Source of the DNA: Hygrocybe punicea
Lineage: Eukaryota; Basidiomycota; Agaricomycetes; Agaricales; Hygrophoraceae
DNA length: 64,000 nt
NCBI GenBank assembly: GCA_963556145.1
Contig: OY744464.1
Location: forward strand, 2,232,001 to 2,296,000
Direction: 5' to 3'
In this document: piece by piece, positions 1 through 10,754 of the stretch
How positions within the stretch are numbered: position 1 is the first letter of the stretch
Layout: every line of letters begins with the position of its first letter
The notes under the pieces: generated by a model
The model's database searches: none
The model's input: the letters and a program-made list of their open reading frames with translations, nothing else
What the model was told of the DNA's origin: nothing
Translations under genes and position numbers: made by a program

Positions 1-1
1 G

Positions 2-672
2 GCTTTCGTCGAGGGCGTTTCTAGCAGCGACAATTCGCAAGTTCTTCCCCTTCTTTTGCCTCTCAATTCCCGTCTCACCCCTCCCTCTTCCTAGACATCT
101 CGTTTCTATCCCCCCAGGTTCACATTTGATATCAGACATCCTCCTTTCTACCCCCATCCTCGCCGGTGACCGTGGTATCCCAGACGAAGCCTTGGGCGAC
201 CCAGGTGTCTCCGCTGCATCCGGTTCAGCCGCTGCTGGTGGCGATTTCGATGTATTCAATGTCGATCCAAGCTTGGATCCAGAATTAGCAATGGTATACC
301 CAGTTCCTTCTTGGCACACACCACGTCGTTGCCCGTTCTGACTTTTCCCTTTCCGTCCAGGCTCTCCGCATGTCCATGCAAGAAGCTCGCTTGCGTGAAG
401 ATGCAGACCAAGCATCAGCGACCGCCGCATCCACAGCCGTCATCGACCCTCCACTACCCCCTACAACACAACCACAACTGCACCCACAACCAGATCCGAC
501 CGCAGTGCCCGCCCCACCGACGGAAGATCAGCAGGCCCCCTTACTCCAGCCATCAGAGAGCGATGTCGATATGGCTGGTGCCGATGAGGACGAGGAGATG
601 GATGAGGAAGAGGCTATTGCGAGAGCTATCGAGATGAGCATGGCAGAAGAGCAGGACGAGAAGAAACCGTAG
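2..672 (+). CDS. RPN10: 26S proteasome regulatory subunit RPN10 (3' part)
   Basis: This is the C-terminal part of the proteasomal ubiquitin receptor Rpn10/S5a, which docks polyubiquitinated substrates on the 19S particle; the gene begins left of the window. Exons read as 2-36, 95-293 and 361-672. The first junction restores the conserved run DNSHLVSIPPG and leads into HLISDILLSTPI, the end of the VWA domain. Two ubiquitin-interacting motifs are visible: DPELAMALRMSMQEAR, formed across the second intron, and EEEAIARAIEMSMAEEQ near the C terminus. Between them is a Pro/Thr-rich linker, and the tail is acidic then lysine-rich. The first intron (37-94) must start with GC (GCAAGT...CTAG), because no GT donor keeps the frame. 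The second (294-360) is GT-AG. NDUFB7 follows on the same strand 91 bp downstream. Confidence 0.93.
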
Positions 673-763
673 CCACTTCGTAATAATTATATACGTAACA
701 TTTCTGATTCGTGTGCAAAAAAATTGCCCTTGGCAGCAATTGCAACTTGAAACTGCCTCGTCA

Positions 764-1216
764 ATGACTGCCTCGACCACGGCTTCTCAAACGGAGCTCA
801 AGGCAAACAAAGTCCCTCTGGCTTGGAGAGACCAGTGCTCGTCGTACGTTCCCCGTTTTTCTCTCGTGACAATGATGGGCCTCTCATTCTGTTTGTCGCA
901 TTGCAAGTCTCCTCATCCCGCTCAACATCTGTCGGAAGGAACAGCTTTATCTTCCCTGGAAGTGCACCGACGAGCGCCATTCGTATGAAAAGTCTGCAAC
1001 CTCCACTTTGAACCTCTGTTCAAAACTTTTTACTGACCGTTACGCGTAGATGTCAATATGACGAGTGCGTGTGGTTTTTTTTTTGTTTTTTTGTTTTTTT
1101 GTAGCATTTGCGGTTTACTTATACGGTACAGTTACATGCGTCGGATGAAGTCGTTGTCCACGCAGAAGCTCGAGGCTGCTGTTGCTGCTGCTGCTGCTGC
1201 TGAGCAAGAGGAGTGA
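764..1216 (+). CDS. NDUFB7: NADH:ubiquinone oxidoreductase B18 subunit (NDUFB7-like)
   Basis: Accessory subunit of mitochondrial complex I, imported into the intermembrane space by the Mia40 pathway. I assemble four exons (764-843, 908-991, 1050-1064, 1132-1216) giving 87 residues. The product shows LAWRDQCSSLLIPLNICR, LPWKCTDERHSYEKCQYDDY and a C-terminal Lys/Ala/Glu tail. Two CX9C pairs are present: C-SSLLIPLNI-C and C-TDERHSYEK-C, the hallmark of this family. The last Cys of the second pair lies in a 15-nt exon (1050-1064), so both of its introns must be spliced exactly to give a foldable protein. The C-terminal poly-Ala is encoded by a GCT/CTG-rich run. It sits tail to tail with SCO1, with 52 bp between stop codons. 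Confidence 0.9.
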
Positions 1217-1268
1217 ATTTCAATATACGTAGATTTTGTTTCCACACCCCCCCCCCCCTCAAATGAAA

Positions 1269-2335
1269 CTATACCATCTTCCCTTTCGCCGCTTCCCACA
1301 ACCCAATCTCCTTCTGCACCCGAGATACAACATCATCCACAGTGGTAGACTGCCCAAATGCCTCTACGAATTCACCCTCCGGGTCCATCAGGTATATATA
1401 TATCGAGTGGTCAACAAGGTAGTCCCCAGTCGCCTCTGCGTCTGGCGGCGTGGAAAAGTACACACGGAAGGCTTTGCAGATAGACTTGATGGCCGAGTAT
1501 TCGCCTGTGAGACCTGTGAACCGCGGGTGGAAGTCTGCCAGGTACCGCGCGACTTGCGCGATCGTGTCCCGTGCGGGGTCGACGGATATGAACACCGGTT
1601 GGAAGATGGTGCCGTATTGTTTCTCTGTGTGTGGTGCCAAGGTAAGTTGTAAGTGACGGCAGCGGGGTGGAGGGGGGGCGTTTTTCGAACACGCACCGAG
1701 GGTGTCTATGATGGCACCCATCTTGTCCAACTCGGCAGGACATATGTCTGGGCAGTTGGTGAAGCCAAAGTAGAGCATGTTCCATTTGCCAAGAAGGTCT
1801 AGTTCGGAGAAGGGCTGGTTCTGGTGCGTGATGAGCGTGAACGGTCCACCGACGTGGGCTCGACCGACTTGTTTGGCTTCACGCTCTTTTTCTGCAAGAA
1901 AAAAAAAAGGCGATGCTCATCAGCGTCAAGCGAAGGGGCTCGGAGAAAGAAGGGGTGGTGGGTGGGCACGTACGACGCTCTTCGAGCAATTTTGCTTTCT
2001 CGTGTTGGAAGTAAAAGTAAAGACCGACACCGACTGCAACGAAGAGAACGGCTGCTTTCGGCGTAAATACCTACTTGGCCCCATTTTGCGTTAGTTTTAT
2101 TTTGTTTTGGCTTTGTTCAGAGCGCGAGGGGGGGGGCGTTGCTGCTTACCCCGAGAGCTGCTCTGTCCCGTTCACCCATTTGCGTCTGCTGTCGTCGAAA
2201 CGACGAGTAATGTTGTTTGGTTGGCGGTAGCGATGGCACAATTCGTGGTTGGGGTTTCCATGATAATGATTTTGCTGCGACTTGAACCAGGAGGCGTGGA
2301 CGTGATAATTTTTGCCGGAGAGAGGAAGCCTGCAT
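1269..2335 (-). CDS. SCO1: SCO1 family copper chaperone for cytochrome c oxidase
   Basis: Inner-membrane copper chaperone that delivers Cu to the CuA site of Cox2. Exons 2335-2150, 2070-1974, 1891-1697 and 1624-1269 give 277 residues. The N terminus (MQASSLRQKLSRPRLL, rich in Arg/Ser/Gln) looks like a mitochondrial presequence. A single membrane segment AAVLFVAVGVGLYFYF follows the conserved GVFTPK. The thioredoxin-like domain carries the copper site CPDIC (NCPDICPAELDKM) and the later ligand His in DHSIYIYLMDPEG; ISVDPARDT is also typical. The chosen ATG is the one closest to the presequence; the frame is open further upstream, to 2518. All introns are GT-AG, 72-82 bp. The gene is codirectional with CGI121 upstream. 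Confidence 0.93.
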
Positions 2336-2514
2336 TTTTGGACTTTTTACATATTTGGGTTCCGCATCTTCAACCCACGACAACTTATACAAAATTCTGG
2401 TTTTCAGTCTGCAGATAGTTGCTGGTGCTTGCAAACTCGCAAACTCGCAAATCGTCGACACAACAACGCGGATACACTGACAATATTCGCCCGTACATGT
2501 TGCAACGTTCAAAC

Positions 2515-3354
2515 TCACGCCATAACACTCTTCATTGCAACTGAACTCGCAACAATGTTATCTACCACCGCATTTTCGCGCGCTACATTGCCGGCAGCGT
2601 TTGTTACAGCTGGCTCAGCGTCCAGCTTGTGAAGCTTTAGATGCAAACACCAATGATTAGCGGGGGGGGGGGCAAACAGTTTGGAACATTTGGAAAAAAA
2701 AAAAAAGACGGAACCTTCTTTATCGTTGACCAGTCGGTTAACTGCGCCAACGTGGTCAACGGAACCATGCACCCGGGGACAACGGCATTCATCTTGTCAG
2801 CCATTTCCGACAAGTCTGGAGAGGCGATGCGCACGACGAACAGCGCAGTGGTGGTGTCCGAGACACCGTATCGTCTGATTGCTTCAGTGATCTGACGAGA
2901 TTGAATGGCGTTGAGATGCATGTCAGTCAGTCAGGAGGAAAACAAAAAAGGGTTCCAAACATTGTTGGATGGGTTCAACGACCATAGTATCTCGGAATGA
3001 ACGGTCTTGGTGCGCAAAGAGCCATGCAAATCGGCCAGGATGGCTTGGTGGATGGCGGTTTGAAGATGCAGGAGACTTGTAACCTTTCTTCGCGCACAAT
3101 TGTAGCAGGAAATTATTTTTATTTTATTTTTAAAATTGAAAAAAAAGTGAGGAAGAGGAGATTTGACTGACAAGACGGGCGTCGATAAATGCAAAGTTGA
3201 CCGCTTCGCGCTGGAGGCGTCCTTGATCGCCGTCAGTGGTGGAAGCTTTTATTATGCGTGAACGGAGGAGAGGCGGGTTGACGACTTGCGTGAACAGGGC
3301 GACATGGACGAGCGAACGATGAGCAGGAAATTGGGGGTAGGAAAATGTTTCCAT
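2515..3354 (-). CDS. CGI121: KEOPS/EKC complex subunit CGI121 (TPRKB-like)
   Basis: CGI121 binds the kinase Bud32 in the KEOPS/EKC complex, which makes t6A on tRNAs and affects telomeres. Exons 3354-3172, 3083-2961, 2891-2715 and 2634-2515 give 200 residues. Recognisable blocks are DARLVTSLLHLQTAIHQA, RTKTVHSEILWSLNPSNN joined to ITEAIRRYGVSDTTTALFVV, and TDWSTIKKLHKLDAEP near the C terminus. These are the same landmarks as in human TPRKB ([22 protein letters not shown] and VKKIYKLS). All introns are phase 0. An in-frame ATG at 3384 would add ten residues; I prefer 3354 because it fits the family length. The start lies only 59 bp from the divergent disulfide-isomerase ATG. Confidence 0.9.
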
Positions 3355-3413
3355 GAAGCTGTGTACGTTTGTGCCCCTGGCCATCCCATCACTTTTCCCC
3401 TTCGCTCAAAACC
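3355..3413. promoter_or_regulatory. short divergent promoter, CGI121 / PDI-like gene
   Basis: Only 59 bp separate the two divergent start codons (29 bp if the upstream CGI121 ATG is used). Transcription of the two genes must therefore share core promoter sequence or start inside the other gene. I see no clear TATA box; the stretch is pyrimidine-rich (TCCCATCACTTTTCCCC) on the plus strand just before the PDI ATG. Confidence 0.5.
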
Positions 3414-5543
3414 ATGAACTGGTTGGCTCGGCTGCCTTTGTCGTTGCTCTTCGTCTCCTTTGCGTTCGCAGCCGCTGCGGCGCCTGTCGTCCGGGATTCC
3501 ACAGGCTTGCTGACACCCGATAATTTCAACCCGTCCATCGCCAACGGGGTTTGGTCAGTTTGTTTTTGTTAACTTTGCAAAATTGCCGCTCTCTGCTGAT
3601 TTCATTATCAATTCAGGCTGGTGGAGCATTTCTCGCCCTATTGTCGCCATTGTCGTGAATTCGCACCGACTTGGGATATCCTGGTCGCCGCAAACGCACA
3701 GGCATCAAATCCAGGCATCCATCTCGCGCAAGTTGACTGTGTCGTCCATGGTGGTATGTCCGGCCACCCACCCCCCTTACATCTTCGAAACAACAAACCC
3801 TCCTTTGACTGGTCTCTTTGCATGACGACAGATTTGTGCGACGACAATCATGTAAAGGGCTATCCCCAGATTAACCTTTACCGCAACGGCAAATTCGTCG
3901 AATATTTTAAAGGCAAGCGAGACCTGGATAGTTTACAGGAATACATCAAGAAGCATGCTGAACCCACTGCGACATCCTCATCCGCAACCGCGGAGCCACC
4001 TTTGGACACCAATCCATTCGGTACAGTCTTGGTGCTGGACACCAACAACTTCGACCAGGTGGTCCGTCAAGGGCCTGTCTTTATCAAATTTTTTGCTCCG
4101 TGGTGCGTATTCCGGTTCTTTCTCATTCATAGTCTCGTCTCAGTATGTTTTAGGTGTGGACACTGCAAGAAACTTGCACCGACCTGGACACAACTCGCCC
4201 GGCACATGCAACACACACTCAATATCGCAGAGATCAATTGTGAAGAAAATAACGCCCTTTGCATGTCCCAGGATGTTCAGGGATACCCAGCCCTGTTTTA
4301 CTATTCCAGCGGCTCGAAATCGGAGTATGTCGGTGGCAGGAAGTTTGACCAGTTGAAGGCTTTTACCGAAAAGGCCTCTGCACCGTGAGTGTGACCCAAC
4401 GATGGACAGCTACTTGATAACCATTTTAATACTTTTCATGGCTCAGTCCCGTGCAACAGCTCATTGACACTGAATTTGAAGCACACCTCGAGCAGAACCC
4501 TGTCGTGTATCTCCTTCTTCATTCACAGGCCGACAACCACATTGTGGTAATGGTGGACTGTTTGATTTCGGCTCAACAGTTCTGATTCTTTTTCTCTGCG
4601 CAGAATCAAATAACACGGGTATCGCATATTCTCCTTGGCTCACCACCAATATTCGCGTCCACGTCCGCTGAGCTCTTCAGTCGGTACAATATTCCCGCTG
4701 AATCGTCATGGGTTATCCTGGCGTTCAAAGACCGCGACGCTATCCACCCCACCGCCAAGTTCTTTGCCGTCAATCACACCGTTGAAGAAGCTTTGACAAG
4801 TTGGTTATTTGGGAATCGGCTCCCAACGACGGTCGAACTCACACAGGATACATTCCAAGAGGTGATGAAAGCGCCGCACAGACCACTGGTCGTCATTGCC
4901 ACTGTCACTAAGGACACGAAGGACAAGGTGGCAGAAAAATTTAGGGATATCGGTAAGGTATGGAGAGTGAGAAAGGGACAGGGAAAGGGCGGGGATAGAG
5001 ATGTGGTCTTTGCGTGGATGGATGCAGGAAAGTGGGGAGGCTGGTTGAAGAGCATGTACGGCATCACTACGGATTCAAACTCGGAGCCCGCTATCGTTAT
5101 AGCTGATCACAGCGTAGGTAGCTTCTAGAATATCCTTTTCGTCATGCTGACGGATTGGGATCACAGCGGTTGACCTACTATGACACTGACCAGAATGGCC
5201 AATCTATTAAACTTACTTCCACGAGCATCTTTTCTGTCGTGGACGGTATAGCTAGTGGCACTATCCGTCCCAAAAACTCTGAAAATATCGTGGAGCGCAT
5301 GGCACGAGTAGGTTCATTCGTACTCCTGCGAACTGTTTTTAATTTTTTCTTCCTCAGTACCTTAATGCTAGGTTGACCTCATTGGAGATATATGTCTCCA
5401 GTCATCCGATGAGGACTGTGCTTATCTTAGGCATTGTTCTGGTAGCCGCATTTCTGGCTGTGAAATACGGTGTATCTGGATCTGCGAACAGACATCCCCG
5501 AGAATATCGCCATGGGAATGGCAAGTCAGGCAGGTTGGATTAA
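3414..5543 (+). CDS. membrane-anchored protein disulfide isomerase (two thioredoxin domains)
   Basis: Probable ER thiol-disulfide oxidoreductase. Eight exons (3414-3553, 3617-3753, 3832-4102, 4154-4384, 4447-4546, 4604-5113, 5167-5307, 5358-5543) give 571 residues. A signal peptide (MNWLARLPLSLLFVSFAFAAAAAP) is followed by a first thioredoxin domain with the non-classical active site SPYCRHC and a second with the classical APWCGHC. A later redox-inactive thioredoxin-like stretch follows. One transmembrane segment near the C terminus (VLILGIVLVAAFLAV) precedes a short basic cytosolic tail. The layout fits fungal transmembrane PDI-family proteins. The gene converges with the PPR gene, leaving about 160 bp between stop codons. 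Confidence 0.87.
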
Positions 5544-5704
5544 ACTTCTGTTAACTATTAGCTATGGGAGGTGGGGTGATGACTTTGTCGAGATAGAATA
5601 CACAATGATATATATAATCTACATATATGCGATCACGACTCGTACGTTAGTTGGGTTGATGCCATTAAAAAAATGCTCTAAGATGGAAATAGATGCAGAC
5701 CAGA

Positions 5705-8700
5705 TTATAGATCAACGGAGGTTTCAGACTGCCACCTAGATAAGGGGTCATCAAACATGATTCCACAGATACGGTTGTAAACTCCAGCAGGGAATTTTCT
5801 GTGGAACACTTTAGATCTTGCGAGACATGCATCTTACATTCACTCACCTGGCTTGCATTCGATCCAGCAATGCGATGGCATGATCGCGGTGACCATGGCC
5901 GAGTTCCGCTCGCACCATGGCCTCCCATGTTGATGGCTGAGGGGACATGAGACCTTTCGCTAGAGGATAGAGAAACACACGCACTTCGCGATACACAGGA
6001 AATGTCACAGGGACGGGGGAGGACGGCGAAGGGTGGTGAGGAACATGGTTGTTCGGGGCAGCTACACCCTGGGGCGGGTCCAGGAGAGATTCAAAAACAA
6101 GACGAGATTGTTCTAGGTTGCCAACGGCTGCGTAGCCTTTGATCAGGCAGTTGGCGATGTATGCTGTCATATGCACCCCTAGTGATTTCAGGCGTTCGAT
6201 GTATCGGGGAATCAAGTCAGTTCGACGATGGGCAACGAAAGCATTGATAAGAGCCTCAAATGTGACTGCATCTGGCAAAATAGTTGAAGATCGGGTAGTA
6301 CTTGGATGAGAAGGAATGGATTCAAAGATGGCTATCGCCTTGTCGAGATCCTTGTTGACGCAACCCCACGCATTGATTACTGCGGCCCAATGACTGCCTT
6401 GGATGTGGATGTGCTGGTCGTTCTCAAGACTTTGAAAAACTTTCTCCATGGAATCTATGTCTATCGGTTCAATCGAACCATACGTATCGATGAGCAGCTA
6501 AAATAGGTATTAGTTAATAGTCAACGAACAAGTATGTCAACGGAACAAACTTTGTATGTATGAGCGGTTGGTCGGACATTTGCCTTTAAGAGAGCATTAT
6601 GATAATAAAGGACTCTGTCCCGATTTGGCTTGGTGCTGGCGTAGAGCTGCATCATGGTATTAAATGGAGGAATCCGTGGTTTGTAATTTCGCTGCTGAGT
6701 CATTTCGGTGAACAAGAGTTCCGCAGAATATCCGTCGCCAACGCGAGCACAAGCCGCTATCACAGCGCCATATGTAATCGAAGAGGGTTGAACACGACTG
6801 GCCTTCATTTGTTGGAATAATTCCAGAGCAGAATCAGCTTTTCTGGCTTTAGCCAATTTCGAAATCATGTTGTTGTAGAGGTAGATATTAGGGGGAACGC
6901 CTTGCCTCTGGGATTCTTGGAATAAGGCTAAAGCATTTGAAGTATCGTCTGTGGTGTCTTTTACGCACTCTATGAGGGCGCCGTAAGAGTCGGCGGTAGG
7001 AGCCCCTCCCTGCGCAAGAATCCTTTCACGATGAACATGTGCGGAATCATGGTCTCCAGCGTGCGCGTATGCAATGATCATCTGGTCTTCTATGTGGAAC
7101 CAAGCCTGTGATTGCCATTTCTTGTCCGCTTCCAGAGAGGACAGAACCCGTTGTGCGTCATGGTAAAGTCTGCGAACTTTCTCAATCTCGCCTAGACGAC
7201 CGAGGGCACTTATGAGACGGCCCATGGTGGCAGGGGTAGGGTAAACGTTGCTTTCTAGGCCGGCCTCGTAACGTGCATATGCCATTAAAGGGGTGACATT
7301 TGGATTGTGGGGGAAAAATTCGTTGATAAAGTGGCAGTGGTAATTGTCAATGCGAATGGGTGCCGCATTTTGTTCAAGGCTGGGTAACACACCGTTCGGG
7401 ATTATTTCAGGGTTCTCCATTCGCCTACGCAGTCCGAGGCCTCTCCGTGGGTTGTTGAGAATATTCTCGTAGCTCGGATCGAGCGTTGCAAAGATGACAT
7501 GGAGCTCATCCACGCTGTGGCGTAAAAAAAGGACCTTGATCATTCGTTGGATGACGGGCTTGTGCATCATCGTCAAATCAATACGATGTTTTGCCATATC
7601 CTGCAGAAGGGAGGATGTGCCATAGATCACGGCTCTAGGAGGATCTGAAGTTTCGTTCTCATCCGCTGGAAGCTCAAGGGAAGTAGCTCCGTATGCAAAT
7701 AGTTCCCAATCTCGCATCGTAAGCTCGTGTATTTCCCCACTCTCTTTAGCCGAAACGTAGGCTCGAAGGTAGTAGGGGGCGACAGCACGAGACGGCAACA
7801 GACCCATTCTATCTGATAAACGCATTAGTCGCAATGCTTCCTCAAATGAGGGCTCCACTCTTTGGGCGAACAGTTGGGTGGAAGTCGCTACGACTACCAT
7901 TCGAACGTGGTTCATTTTGTGGTGAACTTCGACTGCCGAGAGTTGGCCGCTAGTCTCCCCATCTCGGATATTTCTTATCTCGAGGTCAGCATATCTTTCA
8001 ACAACGGTGAGTGCATCTGTGGGTAACTGGCGTTTGAGGTAGTGGTCAACCAGGGCATGAATCATATTTCGCGATTCATGGGCGTAAAAAGTGATGGCGC
8101 TGGGTGTATTGTTCAAAATGACATGATTGAGGACAAAATCCAATTTCTCAGTCACCGAACGGTCCGTGGAATTGGCCTCGAGGTAATTCATATTGGCGTG
8201 AAACACCAACGAACGATCAGTAGCACGGATTTTCAATCCGTCACGGGGCGCAGTCTCCAGAAGGATAGTGAACAGCCGATTGAGGTCGTCAACCATGCCC
8301 GCGAAGGCTAGGCTGTCCAGCATCATATTCCAAGCAGTTTGGTTCGGTCGGTGGGGGATAACCGATGATTCGTAGGGATGATGACCAGTATCTTCTTGTT
8401 GCAGCAGTCGATCAAACCAGACGAGAGCAGTCTGTATATCTCCTGACTGACAAAATCCTGAGATAATTTCAGTGAAAGTAGACGAAGCAGGCGGGGGCAC
8501 GTCAGCAGGGCCAAAAGTTTCGTTTGCGTGGGTGTCCATCATCTGCTCCAATAAGCCCAAGGCGCCAGTGGGTTGGCAACAACGAAAGTACGCCTCAATC
8601 ATCTTGTTCCATACCATAAGTTGGCTGCCACGGGCTTTGACGTGACGATGAAGATCAGGGTGACTGTCATTCGTACCATCAAGTGGCAGAGGAGAAGCCC

Positions 8701-10203
8701 ATCCAACACGACCCGCCTTGGAAGCCGCTTTGAATTCCTGAAAAACTTCTTTCGCCCCCTGGAGGTCTCCCACACTCGAGTATACGGCAATAAGATACCC
8801 AAAGACAGCAGCAGATGGAAGAACATTAGTCCGCCTTTCTAACTGGGCAAAGACATGAATGGCAGCGTCCACATTCGAGTGGTAACTGCATGAGCGAAGC
8901 AGGTTGTGGTAGATGGGTAATGGGATTTTTCCGTTGGCCTTGAGAGCCACGACAGTATCGAACAGCGACATCGCTAAAGGTAGATTGTTCTCTGACCGTA
9001 ATTGAGCTATCCGCTGTTCTTCTGCGATGTTCGCAGCAGTTTTTGTCCTGACTGATAATGAGCGCCTTTTGCCACGAATCTCCATACTAGATATGACTTT
9101 GTAAGCCTCCTCGTCACGATCCGTAAGTGCTTGAATGAGACATAGATACGTCTTGATGCTCGGCAGCAAAGAGTGCTTAAGCATGTCGTTGTAGGTTTCG
9201 AGAATGATGGTGAGCGAATCACCAGGACGGCGAGTATCATAAAGAGCTTCGATCGCCATGTTAAACTCGAGAACCGAAGGATTGACGGTGGAGTCGCGAA
9301 ATCGAAGCACCTCTGCAATTGCTACGGTAGGATCTCCACTTTCTCGGGCGGCTTTGAGGGCTTCGAACGTCGCAGAGTTGTATTCTGTGCTGTCTGGTGA
9401 TATTTTGGGAGGTGTAGAAGGCTGAGAAACCGAGGGATTTGTCTGTACCGAGGCATAGGGCAAAGGCACAATAACTGGCGGGGGAGAGCATGTGTCGCCC
9501 GAATCGAAAGTTAGAGGAACGGAGGATACATTGCGATGTACGGGGACGGGAAAGGGGTTTATGTTACTGGAGGGTAAAGGAACAGCAAGGCAACTCGGGG
9601 ATGTCGAGCAAGCGAGTTGGTCACTGGCGGGTGATTGCGCGAAGGCGTGTAGGGATCTGGCATGCAGCTGAATGGTCTCCAATACGACAAGCTTTTCCCG
9701 GGATTCATGTCGAGTTGGAACACTGAGGGACAAACTGTGGCTCCGCCTGCGCGTCCTGGTAGTGTGTAAAGACACAAGCGTCGATGAAAGTTCATCATTG
9801 TCATCAGTTTCACAGGAGTTGCCATCATGGACAGTGGCTATATTGGCTTGTGCAACGCGAGCTACACCCTAGGGGAAGATATATGAGTTCACTCGGAATA
9901 ATCGTGGACAATGGAACAGTAAATATTGGATGCAAGCAGGATATTCACTGTGTAACCGTTTTGAAAACGACTGCCAGGGTTGAATTTTGCACCGCCAGGT
10001 CCTGCTCCGCTGCCACCCCAGTGAGAACTCGAGCCGGGGCTGTTTGGGCTATTCCGGGTAGGCAGAGTCCCAGAGGAGGATGAAGCGCCAGAAGCAGACT
10101 GTAATTGAAGGACATTTCGGATAGTGTGGGAGGTTTGGTTTTGCGCAACTGCGGCCGCACGAGAAGTGTGGTGAAGGATTTGGGTCGCGACTTTTGGTAA
10201 CAT
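5705..10203 (-). CDS. large mitochondrial pentatricopeptide repeat (PPR) protein
   Basis: PPR proteins bind organellar RNA through stacked helical hairpins. Exons 10203-9949, 9868-6551, 6497-5848 and a short 5735-5705 give about 1417 residues. The N terminus (MLPKVATQILHHTSRAAAVAQ) looks like a mitochondrial targeting sequence, followed by a Ser/Pro-rich low-complexity stretch. Typical PPR units include NMMLDSLAFAGMVDDLNRLF, YNNMISKLAKARKADSALEL and TYGAVIAACARVGDGYSAEL, spread over most of the protein. The last intron has a good GTGAGT donor; if it is retained, translation stops at a TGA at 5844-5846, nine residues earlier. The specific RNA target cannot be told from sequence. Confidence 0.85.
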
Positions 10204-10489
10204 GGCCGCTAAACGAGTACGCGAGGGTCTCCTGGGACGATTATTGAGACTGCTATGACAGGTCTGACTGGACTTTATTGTTTATGTTAGCTTAGTATCA
10301 CTTTATCTTCGCACACCATATGAATACAAAATAAATATGTCAAATACAAAATATATCAGATATCTGCCAAAGAAAGGAATATCACGACAAAATACTCAGG
10401 ATTTAACACTTTGCCAGCTTTACCCAGGTATTAAGAACTTTGACGCCAAGCAATCAGCTTTTCTGACAATGTGCCAACTTTGCAATGCA

Positions 10490-10705
10490 ACAAATAACTT
10501 TGCAAGGGTGTGAATTTATTTTGCACGCAGTCCTGAAAACTTTGCAAAGGTGTCAATTTATTTTGAACGTCATCTCAAAAACTTTGCAAGGCTGTGAATT
10601 TATTTTGCACGCAGTCCTGAAAACTTTGCACAGGTGTGATTTATTTTACACATGGTTTGAATTTATTTTGCACGTCATCTCCAACTTTGCAAGGGTGTAG
10701 AATTT
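10490..10705. repeat. imperfect 42-nt minisatellite
   Basis: About five tandem units of roughly 42 nt, each starting CTTTGCAAGGGTGTGAATTT and ending with CACGCAGTCCTGAAAA or a variant (ATCTCAAAAA, ATCTCCA). The fourth unit is expanded. It separates the PPR gene from the integrase-core gene. A different minisatellite at 23.07 kb uses a related TTGCAAAGTT core. Confidence 0.7.
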
Positions 10706-10754
10706 CTTACTGTACAAACACCATCCCCACCGACATTGAGTTACTTGGTCACTT

